64,000 nucleotides of DNA, from NCBI RefSeq assembly GCF_002891295.1, contig NZ_LGUI01000009.1, forward strand, positions 372,001 through 436,000, written 5' to 3'. The stretch comes from Streptomyces eurocidicus. Its GTDB lineage: Bacteria > Actinomycetota > Actinomycetes > Streptomycetales > Streptomycetaceae. The position numbers and the translations under genes are program-made. This document shows, in pieces, positions 1 to 7,472 of this stretch (its first letter is position 1; each line of letters starts with the position of its first letter). The notes beneath the pieces were generated by a model, which saw only the letters and a list, made by a program, of their open reading frames with translations, made no database searches and was not told the DNA's origin.

Positions 1-1122
1 GGACTTCTGGTTGGGCAGGAAGGTCGTCGCCGGCTCGGCCAGCGAGGAGCCGCCCGCCGCGTTCACCACGCTGGTGCGGTTGACCGCGTAGGAGATGGCC
101 TGGCGCACCTTCGGGTCGTCGAAGGGCTTCGCCTTGGGGTTGAAGGCGAGGTAGTTGGTGTAGCCGAAGTGGCCGGTGCCGACCCGGCTCGCGAGCTTCT
201 TGTCACCGGTGACCTGGGCCAGCTCGGCGGGGCCGAGGTTGGTGTCGGTGGTCACGGCGGCGGCGTCCGCGCCCTGGCCGGCGGAGAGCCGCTGGTTGAT
301 GACGGCGGAGGAGAGGCCGGACTTGACCTCGATCCGGTCGGGGTAGGCGTGCCGCTCCTTGTCGGTCGCCTCCGACCAGTTCTCGTTGCGCTCCAGCACC
401 ATCTGCTCGCCGTCGTTCTCGTTCTTGACGACCTTGTACGGGCCGGACGAGACCGGGTGCTCGGCGTACTTGGCGCCGGTGTCCTTGGCCTTGGGCACGG
501 GCGCGAACTGGGTGGAGGTCGCGAGGTAGGGGAAGTCGCCCTCGGACTTCCGCAGGTGGAAGACGAGGGTCTTGTCGTCGGGCGTCTCGATCGAGTCGAG
601 GCCCTTCTTCTCCTTGTACGGCCCCTGGTAGGTGTCGCCGCCGACCAGCCAGTCGCGCAGGTACGGGGCGCCGCCGGAGAGTTCGGCGGCGAAGGAGCGC
701 TCGATGCCGTACTTGATGTCGGCGGCCGTGATGGGCGAGCCGTCCTCGTACTTCAGCCCGTCCTTGAGCGTGTACGTCCACGTCTTGGCGTCGTCGCTCG
801 CCCGGCCGATGTCGGTGGCCAGGTCGGGCACGACCTTGGTGCCCTCGGCACCGCTCTCCCGGTTGCGGGTGGTGAGCGTGCGGTAGACGAGCGAGGGGAC
901 GTTGCCGCCGCCGGAGGTGTAGAGGCGCGCGGGGTCGAACTGCTTCTGCGGCTGTCTGTTGAGGACGGTCAGGGTGCCGCCCTTCTGCGCGGCACCGTCG
1001 GCGCCGCCGCCCTTGGCGTCACCGCCGCTCTTCTCCGGGCCGCATGCCGCCGCGCCACCGAGCAGGACCACACTGACTGCGGCCGCGGCGACGCGGCGGG
1101 ATATGGCGGGAAGTTGACGCAT
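1..1122 (-). CDS. Oligopeptide ABC transporter substrate-binding lipoprotein (family 5), C-terminus outside window
   Basis: Reading leftward from an ATG at 1122, 374 codons are open to the window edge, so the C-terminal third is missing. The N-terminus has an Arg-rich start, a hydrophobic stretch and a lipobox-like AAAC with Cys near residue 27, so it should be a lipid-anchored extracytoplasmic protein. KGGTLTVL, FDPARLY, WTYTLKDGLKYEDGSPITAADIK-like blocks and NENWS are typical of SBP_bac_5 oligopeptide-binding proteins. It resembles the binding protein at 56083 in these blocks, suggesting paralogues. Permease and ATPase partners would lie to the left, unseen. Family call is firm; the peptide ligand is unknown. 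Confidence 0.9.
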   Translation of the reverse strand, partial: MRQLPAISRRVAAAAVSVVLLGGAAACGPEKSGGDAKGGGADGAAQKGGTLTVLNRQPQKQFDPARLYTSGGGNVPSLVYRTLTTRNRESGAEGTKVVPDLATDIGRASDDAKTWTYTLKDGLKYEDGSPITAADIKYGIERSFAAELSGGAPYLRDWLVGGDTYQGPYKEKKGLDSIETPDDKTLVFHLRKSEGDFPYLATSTQFAPVPKAKDTGAKYAEHPVSSGPYKVVKNENDGEQMVLERNENWSEATDKERHAYPDRIEVKSGLSSAVINQRLSAGQGADAAAVTTDTNLGPAELAQVTGDKKLASRVGTGHFGYTNYLAFNPKAKPFDDPKVRQAISYAVNRTSVVNAAGGSSLAEPATTFLPNQKS

Positions 1123-1283
1123 GACGAGGTATGCCTTTCGCGGGGAAGCGATCGTAAGGAGAGTGCAAGCACCCACGGAAGGCGGTTGGAGAAGATCGCG
1201 CAAGGGCGCGCGGACCGCCCCCGACGGACGCGATGCCGTTGCGCGTTGGCGCGGCGCGGAAGTACGCGGGGGGAAGGGCGGTC

Positions 1284-1376
1284 TCAGCGACAGAGGATGT
1301 CGGCGACTGCGTGCGCGGCCACGCCGATCAGCGCCAGCTCGAAGCCGGCGTTCTCGGAGGCGTGGTGGTGCGACAT
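1284..1376 (-). CDS. Candidate 30-residue peptide upstream of the binding-protein gene
   Basis: A short frame begins MSHHHASENAGFELALIG and ends ADILCR. It has three consecutive His, a hydrophobic centre and a near-terminal Cys. There is no Shine-Dalgarno sequence, but a TTGCCA, 17 nt, CAATGT pair ends 7 nt before the ATG, which would suit leaderless expression. It lies in the 505-bp stretch between the binding-protein gene and the DUF3152 gene and points the same way as the binding-protein gene, so it could be a leader peptide or a small stand-alone membrane-associated peptide. I do not recognise a family. It is too short to be sure it is translated. Confidence 0.4.
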   Translation of the reverse strand: MSHHHASENAGFELALIGVAAHAVADILCR

Positions 1377-1437
1377 GCGCAGAACATTGAACGAATTTTC
1401 GCCAAGTGGCAAAGATGTCTCATATCCAGAGATGAAA

Positions 1438-1456
1438 CGTCTCGCTTGACGAGACG
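1438..1456. promoter_or_regulatory. Inverted repeat, candidate operator
   Basis: CGTCTCG and CGAGACG form perfect 7-bp arms around a 5-nt spacer. It lies upstream of the candidate small ORF and the binding-protein gene in a locally AT-richer segment (about 1380-1470). A regulator-binding site is plausible; an RNA hairpin is the alternative. From 1457 to 1627 I see nothing else beyond GC-rich spacer. Confidence 0.35.
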
Positions 1457-1627
1457 ATCGATCAAGCCCGCAGGCCGGGAGAATCCGGATGAAAGACGTC
1501 CGGATCATGGGTGCGGCCCCGGACCGCGCACCCCGGGCCGGTCCGCCCCCCCCTGAACCGCCGCTGCCCTGAACCGCCGCGCCCGCCGTGACTGACGCGA
1601 CTGGTGCGACCGGCGCGGCCGCCCCGG

Positions 1628-3127
1628 TCACTCCCCCGGGAAGACCCAGGGGTTCGGCCGGCAGGTGACGCCGTCCGTGGTCAGGAACTTCGTCTGCTGC
1701 ATCATCACCGGCGCGAGCGCGCCCTCCTTGGCGCAGGTCTCGTGGTCGTGACCGAGCCGGTGACCCACCTCGTGGTTGATCAGCATCTGCCGGTAGGCGT
1801 GCATCCGGTCGCCGTAGGTCTGCGCGCCCTGCGCCCAGCGATAGGCGTTGATCATCACGCGGTCGGTGGCGGCGGAGTCGCAGGAGACGTTGTCCTGCGT
1901 GGTGTCCAGGCCCGACTTGGCGCACCAGGTGGCCGTGGTGCGGGGGCTGGCCAGCGTGATCACGAAGTCCGGGTGGCCGGTGGAGACGCGTTCGAAGGTG
2001 CGCTCGCCGCCGTGGGCCCAGCTGCGCTCGTCGTTCAGGGTCTTCTGCACGGCCGTGGCGAACAGCCCGCCGTCGAGGGGCAGCCCCTTCTCCACGTCCA
2101 CGCGGTAGCGCAGCACCTCGCCCTTGCCGGGGGCCTTGTCGTGGCCGCCCACGGTCTCGAAGTCGCCGGTGCCACGCGCGTCGGGGGCGAGCGGGTACTT
2201 CTTCGCCATCTTCTGCTCGTACGTGGCCGGGACCACGGCGCCGCCGTTGGGCGTGGGGCGGCTGTCGGAGCGCGAGGCGGCGTCCGGGCCGGTGCGCTCG
2301 ACGTCCGCGGAGCGGGCCTGCGCCTTGCTGTCCGCGCCCTCCTGGACCTGACCGGCGACGATCACCGCGAGCACGGCCGTCACCAGGGCGGCGGCCACAC
2401 CGGTGGCGGTGCGCGCGAGGCCCTGGCCGGGTCTGCCCGTACGGAAGGGGCCCGCGGTGCGGGGAGCGCGACGGCTGCCTGGCCCCGTGAGGATCACCCG
2501 GGGCACGCCGGCGTCAGCGGCGGAGGCCCCCTCGGCGGGCGCGTCGACGGCACCCGGGGAGCGGACGGCGCCCGGAGCGGAACCGGAAACGGAAGCGGAG
2601 GAGGCGGAAGAAGGGGAGGAGGCGGAAGGGACGGAGGGTGGGAACACCTCGTCCACGAACGGGAGTACGGGCTGGTGGGCCGCGTCCCGCCCGGCGGGAT
2701 GGTCCGTCACATAGAGCGAACCGTAGGTGTGGTGCTCATAGCCGCCGGCCGGGCCCGCGGCCTGGCCTCGCTGGACGCCGATGACGCCCCAGCCGACGCC
2801 GGGCTCCGGCTGCGGCTCGGCCCGGACCGCGGTCATACCGGTCCACTCGGGGTCGAACAGCGGGTCCGGCCAGCCGCCCGGCGGCGGGGGCTCCGCGGCC
2901 TCGGGGGCCTCCTCGGCGGCCGAGGCGCGCCGGCGGCCCGTACCGGGCGCCGCGCCGAACTCCGCCCCGAACTCCGCGCGGGGCTCCGTACCGAAGGCGA
3001 GCCCGGGCCCGCCCAGTGGTCCGGCCTCCTCGCCGGCGCTCCCGGAGGAGTCGCCGGCAGGGCCCTCGGCGGCGGGCGCCGCGGGCCGGGGGGAAGCGTG
3101 GGAGGCACGTGCACTGTGTTTACCCAC
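1628..3127 (-). CDS. DUF3152 membrane-anchored metzincin-like protein
   Basis: 499 residues from a GTG that overlaps the upstream hydrolase gene by 8 nt, implying translational coupling. Residues 1-240 are a Pro/Ala/Glu-rich, probably disordered cytoplasmic region. A single hydrophobic helix (TGVAAALVTAVLAVIVAG) lies near 241-261, and the remainder would be extracytoplasmic. That domain ends with HEVGHRLGHDH starting near residue 452, an HExxHxxGH zinc motif, followed by APVMMQQT, which fits a metzincin Met-turn. DUF3152 is a widespread actinobacterial family; the M. tuberculosis counterpart is, from memory, Rv3207c. Protease activity is inferred from the motif only. An upstream ATG at 3187 would lie inside the hydrolase gene and is less likely. 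Confidence 0.88.
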   Translation of the reverse strand: MGKHSARASHASPRPAAPAAEGPAGDSSGSAGEEAGPLGGPGLAFGTEPRAEFGAEFGAAPGTGRRRASAAEEAPEAAEPPPPGGWPDPLFDPEWTGMTAVRAEPQPEPGVGWGVIGVQRGQAAGPAGGYEHHTYGSLYVTDHPAGRDAAHQPVLPFVDEVFPPSVPSASSPSSASSASVSGSAPGAVRSPGAVDAPAEGASAADAGVPRVILTGPGSRRAPRTAGPFRTGRPGQGLARTATGVAAALVTAVLAVIVAGQVQEGADSKAQARSADVERTGPDAASRSDSRPTPNGGAVVPATYEQKMAKKYPLAPDARGTGDFETVGGHDKAPGKGEVLRYRVDVEKGLPLDGGLFATAVQKTLNDERSWAHGGERTFERVSTGHPDFVITLASPRTTATWCAKSGLDTTQDNVSCDSAATDRVMINAYRWAQGAQTYGDRMHAYRQMLINHEVGHRLGHDHETCAKEGALAPVMMQQTKFLTTDGVTCRPNPWVFPGE

Positions 3128-4106
3128 GAGGCGTTGCGCTCCGTTCTGCGGTGGCGGCGGTGTCCGCGAGCAGGTCGCGGAAGGCACGTGCCACCGCGTC
3201 CGGGTCCTCCATCATGGCGACATGTCCTGATTCCAGAAGCGTCAACAGCCGCGAGTCGCGGAAAGTCTTGCCGGCTCGCGCTGCCATACGGTACGAGACC
3301 AACTGGTCCCGTTTCCCGTAGACGAGCAGCGTAGGGGCGAGCACCTTCTCCGCCTGACGCCACAGCGAATGCTGGCCACCGAGGGTGTAGGCGTCCACGA
3401 TGCCCCGTGCGGAGCGGGCCATCACGTCCCAGAAGTAGGGGAGCTCCAACCTCCGCTCGTACTCCGCGACCGCTTCCGCGAAGCCTTCGGATGTCACTCG
3501 TCCGGGGTCCCCGTAACAGAGCGCGAGTACCTCGCGGGTACGCCTCTCGGGTGTCCAGTCCTTCGTCATCCGCGCGAAGAGGGAGACGACGCCGGGCACC
3601 GCGAGCAGCCCGGTGGGCACCGCCGTGCGCTGCGGGCGCAGCTCCGGCAGGGCGGGAGAGATGAGCGTCAGGGTGCGCACGAGGTCGGGGCGGACCGCGG
3701 CGACGCGGGTGACGACGGCGCCGCCCAGGGAGTTGCCGACCAGGTGCACGGGGCCGCGCCCGGCGGCGTCGAGGTGGCGGATGACGACACGCGCGAAGCC
3801 GGTGAGGGAGTAGTCGCCGTCGTCCGGCGGCGGGGAGTCGCCGAAACCGGGCAGGTCGAGCGCCTCGCCGTCGACGTCGGCGGCCAGTCGCTCCAGCAGC
3901 GCCGACCAGTTCTGCGAGGAGCCGCCGAGGCCGTGCACGAAGAGGGCGGGCGGCAGGTCCGCCGCGAGCGGGCGCCGGGAACGCACGGCCAGCGCGGTCC
4001 CCGGCAGGGTCACCGTACGGACCTCCTCGCCCGCGCTGACCCGCGAGGGCCGCCCCGGAGGCACCACGGGGACGGCACGGGCATCCGGCGACTCGGTCGA
4101 AGACAT
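3120..4106 (-). CDS. Alpha/beta hydrolase
   Basis: 328 residues with an alpha/beta hydrolase fold: oxyanion segment FVHGLGGS near 57-64, nucleophile elbow GNSLGG with Ser126, a likely acid in YGKRDQ near residue 268, and His295 in ESGHVAMMEDP. Substrate is unknown; the shape fits small esterases or C-C hydrolases. Its stop codon lies inside the start of the DUF3152 gene, so the two are probably cotranslated. The start has no Shine-Dalgarno sequence but has a TAACAT hexamer 7 nt before the ATG, suggesting a leaderless message. Confidence 0.88.
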   Translation of the reverse strand: MSSTESPDARAVPVVPPGRPSRVSAGEEVRTVTLPGTALAVRSRRPLAADLPPALFVHGLGGSSQNWSALLERLAADVDGEALDLPGFGDSPPPDDGDYSLTGFARVVIRHLDAAGRGPVHLVGNSLGGAVVTRVAAVRPDLVRTLTLISPALPELRPQRTAVPTGLLAVPGVVSLFARMTKDWTPERRTREVLALCYGDPGRVTSEGFAEAVAEYERRLELPYFWDVMARSARGIVDAYTLGGQHSLWRQAEKVLAPTLLVYGKRDQLVSYRMAARAGKTFRDSRLLTLLESGHVAMMEDPDAVARAFRDLLADTAATAERSATPRG

Positions 4107-4113
4107 GCGGGCA

Positions 4114-4119
4114 ATGTTA
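4114..4119 (-). promoter_or_regulatory. Leaderless -10 hexamer for the hydrolase-DUF3152 operon
   Basis: TAACAT followed by 7 nt and the ATG at 4106. No convincing -35. No Shine-Dalgarno sequence in between, so transcription probably starts at or next to the start codon. Confidence 0.6.
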
Positions 4120-4239
4120 CGAGACGATCACGCCGGGCCTGTTGTGGCGGCGGTCACAGATCACCTGGCGCCGAGGGGGCCGCTCTCCTAGGCTCGTACC
4201 CAGGAGTACGAGGACGTTCTCCCCGGGAAGGGGTACCGC

Positions 4240-4458
4240 ATGACCGTTGACCCGTCCGATCCCGAGACGTTCGAGGAGGAGCTCGATGTCACGGAGATCG
4301 ACGTGGAGGCTCCGGAGGCCGACGCGGCCGAACAGCACGCGGACGTCTCGCCCCACCGCGACGACCCACCGGCCGGGATCGACCCCGACAGCGCCAATGA
4401 GGCGGACGTCGCCGAGCAGGCCCGGGTCGTCGAGCTCGACGAGGACGACTACCGCTGA
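4240..4458 (+). CDS. Small acidic protein, unknown function
   Basis: 72 residues, extremely rich in Asp and Glu (for example TFEEELDVTEIDVEAPEAD and ELDEDDYR), without hydrophobic segments or Cys. A GGGAAGG sequence sits about 8 nt before the ATG. Strong G/C third positions support a real gene. No family is recognised. It stands alone between divergently and co-oriented neighbours; its acidity suggests an intrinsically disordered binder of basic proteins or metal ions, which is only a guess. Confidence 0.72.
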   Translation: MTVDPSDPETFEEELDVTEIDVEAPEADAAEQHADVSPHRDDPPAGIDPDSANEADVAEQARVVELDEDDYR

Positions 4459-4602
4459 TCCGGGCGATCCGGGGCGATCCGGGGACGACCACCGGGGGCC
4501 TGGGGCACCCTGCGCCCAGTTGTCGCCGTTTTGTCGACTTCCCACAGCGTCCGGTACATGAAATTCTCCGCTCCGACCACGCACGGCCCGGTTACCCAAA
4601 AG

Positions 4603-4628
4603 TACGATGGCGGGCGCGGTGCACACCG
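4603..4628 (+). promoter_or_regulatory. Candidate promoter and operator of the TetR gene
   Basis: A TACGAT hexamer at 4603-4608 is followed after 8 bp by the inverted repeat CGGTG-CA-CACCG at 4617-4628. A palindrome at the expected transcription start suits autoregulation by the TetR protein encoded just downstream. The link is inferred from position only. Confidence 0.35.
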
Positions 4629-4654
4629 TGCAGGGAACGATCATGGGAGGCGGC

Positions 4655-5293
4655 GTGACAGCCATCGAGCAGACCGAGGCGCGGCCGCGAGGCACGCGCC
4701 TGCCGCGCCGAGCCCGACGCAACCAGCTGCTGGGCGCGGCCCAGGAAGTCTTTGTCGCACAGGGTTACCACGCGGCGGCGATGGACGACATCGCCGAGCG
4801 CGCGGGCGTCAGCAAGCCGGTCCTCTACCAGCACTTCCCCGGCAAGCTGGACCTCTATCTGGCCCTGCTGGACCAGCACTGCGAGGCCCTGCTGCACGCG
4901 GTCCGCACCGCGCTCGCCTCCACCTCCGACAACAAGCTGCGGGTGGCGGCCACCATGGACGCCTACTTCGCGTACGTGGAGGACGAGGGCGGCGCCTTCC
5001 GCCTGGTCTTCGAGTCCGACCTCACCAACGAGCCGGCCGTGCGGGAGCGCGTCGACCGGGTCTCCCTGGAGTGCGCGCGGGAGATCAGCGACGTCATCGC
5101 CGAGGACACCGGCCTGTCCAAGGACGAGGCCATGCTGCTGGCCGTGGGCCTCGGCGGCGTCTCCCAGGTCGTCGCCCGCTACTGGCTCTCCAGCGAGTCC
5201 ACGGTGCCCCGCGACACCGCAGTCCAGCTGCTCACGTCGCTGGCCTGGCGCGGCATCGCCGGCTTCCCGAAGAACGGGCCCGAGGCGATCTGA
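4655..5293 (+). CDS. TetR family transcriptional regulator
   Basis: 212 residues from a GTG with GGGAGG 5 nt upstream; an earlier ATG at 4607 lacks a ribosome site. The N-terminal helix-turn-helix is clear: LGAAQEVFVAQGYHAAAMDDIAERAGVSKPVLYQHFPGK-like sequence over about residues 22-60, followed by an all-helical ligand and dimer domain. In M. tuberculosis a TetR gene (Rv3208) occupies the same place before a DUF3107 gene, so its regulon may include these neighbours. Ligand is unknown. It is likely autoregulated through the palindrome in its promoter. Confidence 0.93.
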   Translation: MTAIEQTEARPRGTRLPRRARRNQLLGAAQEVFVAQGYHAAAMDDIAERAGVSKPVLYQHFPGKLDLYLALLDQHCEALLHAVRTALASTSDNKLRVAATMDAYFAYVEDEGGAFRLVFESDLTNEPAVRERVDRVSLECAREISDVIAEDTGLSKDEAMLLAVGLGGVSQVVARYWLSSESTVPRDTAVQLLTSLAWRGIAGFPKNGPEAI

Positions 5294-5412
5294 GCGCCCG
5301 GCGCCGCGCGGGGCCGGCGGGCCTGTTCGCTGCCAGCGTGCAGGCACCGGCTCGGCGCGGGGCCGTACCGGGCTAGTGTGTGGAACGTACCGCGCGGCTG
5401 TCCGCGCACCCC

Positions 5413-5443
5413 TCCCCTGGGCTTCGCCACGGGGGAACCCCAT
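5413..5443 (+). repeat. Small dispersed palindromic element
   Basis: CCCC, a GGCTTCG core, GGGG and a trailing ACCCCAT follow the same plan as the element inserted in folP at 34602-34643. It lies between the TetR and DUF3107 genes, just ahead of the latter's ribosome site. Confidence 0.5.
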
Positions 5444-5464
5444 ACCTTCGGAGGGACATAAGCC

Positions 5465-5695
5465 GTGGAGGTCAAGATCGGCGTGCAGCACGCGCCCCGC
5501 GAGATCGTTCTCGAGAGCGGGCAGTCTGCCGAAGAGGTCGAGCGTGCGGTGGCCGACGCGCTCGGCGGCAAGGCTCCGCTCCTGAGCCTGGTGGACGACC
5601 ACGGCCGCAAGGTCCTGGTCCCGTCCGACCGGCTGGCCTATGTGGAGATCGGCGAGCCGACCGTCCGCAAGGTCGGTTTCAGCGCGACGCTCTGA
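5465..5695 (+). CDS. DUF3107 family protein
   Basis: 76 residues starting MEVKIGVQHAPREIVLES and ending KVGFSATL, matching the DUF3107 family (M. tuberculosis TB9.4/Rv3208A from memory) along its full length. GTG start with GGAGGG about 9 nt upstream. The sequence predicts a small alpha/beta domain with an EEVERAVADAL helix. Function is unknown. Its position after a TetR gene and before the ferritin-fold and helicase genes is conserved across actinobacteria, which suggests a shared housekeeping or stress role. A strong terminator follows. Confidence 0.92.
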   Translation: MEVKIGVQHAPREIVLESGQSAEEVERAVADALGGKAPLLSLVDDHGRKVLVPSDRLAYVEIGEPTVRKVGFSATL

Positions 5696-5711
5696 GCCGT
5701 TTCGGCCGAGT

Positions 5712-5760
5712 GACAACGGCGGGGCCCCGGTGAGGAATTCACCGGGGCCCCGCCGTTGTC
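5712..5760 (+). terminator. Strong terminator hairpin after DUF3107
   Basis: Perfect 22-bp stem (arms 5712-5733 and 5739-5760) with a 5-nt loop, mostly G/C. No U-tract follows, which is usual in Streptomyces. Confidence 0.85.
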
Positions 5761-5941
5761 GTACGTAGAGAGGGTGACAGCGCGCCGCGAGGATCCGGCG
5801 GAGGCCGCCCGGCCGCACCGGTCCCGGGCGGGCCCCGCCCGGGGAAGCCGTCCGCGAGGGTTGCCCGGCGCCGGCCGGGGGTAGTACGGCTTCGACCGTT
5901 TTGCGCCCGCCCCTCGACCCCGGTACGGGAGGGAAGTGACC

Positions 5942-6220
5942 ATGATCCTCTGGGAAGCGCTCGGCTCGGTCCTCATCGGCCTCGCCGTCTCACTAGCGGC
6001 CCTGCGCTGGCTGCCCGCGCGCTTCGGAGAGTTCCGCCCCCGCAGCCTGGCGCTGGCCACCGGCCCGACCGCCGCGCTCTTCGGGGCACTGCTCGCCCAC
6101 TCCGTGCTGGGCCCGGGCCATCTGCCGGCGACCCTGGCCGTCTCGCTCGGGGTGGCCGTGGCGCTGCTGTCGCTGCTGCTGCGCCAGGGCGACCGGGCGC
6201 GCCGGTCAGCCACGGCCTGA
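5942..6220 (+). CDS. Small integral membrane protein
   Basis: 92 residues from an ATG with GGGAGGGAA about 8 nt before it; a GTG two codons earlier abuts the ribosome site and is less likely. Three hydrophobic segments (near residues 4-20, 40-58 and 65-80) predict a multi-pass membrane protein with a basic C-terminus (RQGDRARRSATA). No family is recognised. In M. tuberculosis the equivalent slot between the DUF3107 and ferritin-like genes also holds an uncharacterised gene. It is convergent with the ferritin-like gene. Confidence 0.75.
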   Translation: MILWEALGSVLIGLAVSLAALRWLPARFGEFRPRSLALATGPTAALFGALLAHSVLGPGHLPATLAVSLGVAVALLSLLLRQGDRARRSATA

Positions 6221-6301
6221 AGCGGGCGCGCCCGGCACCGGGGGACGGCTGTGCGCCGCCACCCGACCCGGACTCCACCGGACGGCCCGCGAGGGCCGGA
6301 A

Positions 6302-7057
6302 TCAGGCGGCGAGACCCAGTGCGGCCATGCGCTTGGTGTGCGCCTCGGTGATCCGGGAGAACATCTTCCCCACCTCGGCGAGGTCGAAGCCGTCGGCCAC
6401 GCCGCCCACCAGCATCGTCGACAGGGCGTCCCGGTCGGCGACGACGCGCTGCGCCTGCGAGAGCGCCTCGCCCATCAGCCGCCGCGCCCACAGCGCGAGC
6501 CGGCCGCCGACGCGCGGCTCGGCCTCGATGGCGGCACGCACCTTCTCGACCGCGAAGCTCGCATGGCCGGTGTCGTCGAGGACGGTGAGCACCAGGGCGC
6601 GGGTGTCGGAGTCCAGGCGGGCGGCGACCTCACGGTAGAAGTCACTGGCGATCGAGTCGCCGACGTATGCCTTGACCAGGCCCTCCAGCCAGTCCGACGG
6701 CGCCGTCTGGCGGTGGAACTCGTCCAGCGCGGCGGCGAAGGGCCGCATCGCGCCGGTGGGCTCCACGTCGATCGCGGCGAGGCGGTCGCGCAGCCGCTGG
6801 AAGTGCTGGAACTCGGCGGAGGCCATCTTGGCCAGCTCCGCCTTGTCATCCAGGGTGGGGGCCAGCTTGGCGTCCTCGGCGAGCCGCTCGAAGGCGGCCA
6901 GCTCGCCGTAGGCGAGGGCGCCCAGCAGGTCGACGACCGCCGCGCGGTACTGCGGGTCGGCGGAGGCTTGGTCCCAGTCCTGGGCGGCGATTCCGGTGAG
7001 GGCCTCGGCGGGCTCGGTGGTGTTCTGGGCGCTGTCAGCGTTGTCGGACGTCTGCAT
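6302..7057 (-). CDS. Ferritin-like fold protein, MiaE-like family
   Basis: 251 residues starting MQTSDNADS. Helical sequence with GELAAFERLAEDA, ASAEFQHFQRLRDRL and SDFYREVAARLD plus LDDTGHASF, where Glu, ExxH and His residues are placed as in the diiron tRNA-(ms2io6A)-hydroxylase-like family (PF13794). In actinobacteria this family lies next to the RNA helicase gene, as here (M. tuberculosis Rv3210c/Rv3211 from memory). An RNA-modification or oxidative role is inferred, not shown. The start is an ATG preceded by TATTGT and 7 nt with no Shine-Dalgarno sequence, so probably leaderless. Confidence 0.87.
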   Translation of the reverse strand: MQTSDNADSAQNTTEPAEALTGIAAQDWDQASADPQYRAAVVDLLGALAYGELAAFERLAEDAKLAPTLDDKAELAKMASAEFQHFQRLRDRLAAIDVEPTGAMRPFAAALDEFHRQTAPSDWLEGLVKAYVGDSIASDFYREVAARLDSDTRALVLTVLDDTGHASFAVEKVRAAIEAEPRVGGRLALWARRLMGEALSQAQRVVADRDALSTMLVGGVADGFDLAEVGKMFSRITEAHTKRMAALGLAA

Positions 7058-7064
7058 GAAGCGC

Positions 7065-7070
7065 ACAATA
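7065..7070 (-). promoter_or_regulatory. Leaderless -10 hexamer for the ferritin-like gene
   Basis: TATTGT, then 7 nt (GCGCTTC), then the ATG at 7057. No ribosome site. Confidence 0.6.
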
Positions 7071-7161
7071 GCCCGCTCCGCAAGCCGGGGAAGGCCCTGG
7101 TCAGCCAGTTCATCCTGATCTGTCCGAAGGATTGTCCGGACACGCATGCGCCTTTCCGGGG

Positions 7162-7472
7162 TACAGTGGTAATGCGCCTGTCGAGTATTCGGCGGGCTGT
7201 CCCATGCTGTGCCTTTCGAGAGCGTCACTCACCCGGCCCTCGGAACTTCAGCGGATGCCCGGTCGGTGGCCCGATCGGCTTCCAAAACCGACCGCCCTCC
7301 GTGTGGCGCGTACGAGGCGTACGCACCTGGAGGGATCCGCTCGCGGCACGTGTGCGAGAGCGAAGGCAGTGGTCCCGCGTCATCCGGCTTCCCCAGGCCG
7401 GACCAGTACCCGGCGCGGTACGTACGACCCCCTTCGCCGCCTCGCGCCGCGTCTCACAGAAGAGGCAAGATC
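7162..7472 (+). promoter_or_regulatory. Candidate promoter and long leader of the DEAD-box helicase gene
   Basis: The 415-bp gap 7058-7472 holds no convincing gene. A TACAGT hexamer at 7162-7167 could start a transcript with a leader of about 300 nt ending in AAGAGGCAAG before the helicase start. Long structured leaders are common on RNA helicase genes that control their own expression. The helicase reading frame stays open upstream to an ATG at 7209, but that segment is low in helicase character and is probably non-coding. Confidence 0.4.

Noticed and set aside
7209..7472. N-terminal extension of the helicase to an ATG at 7209
   Set aside because: Sequence before the Q motif is low in conservation-like character and the ATG lacks a ribosome site; kept only as an alternative start.
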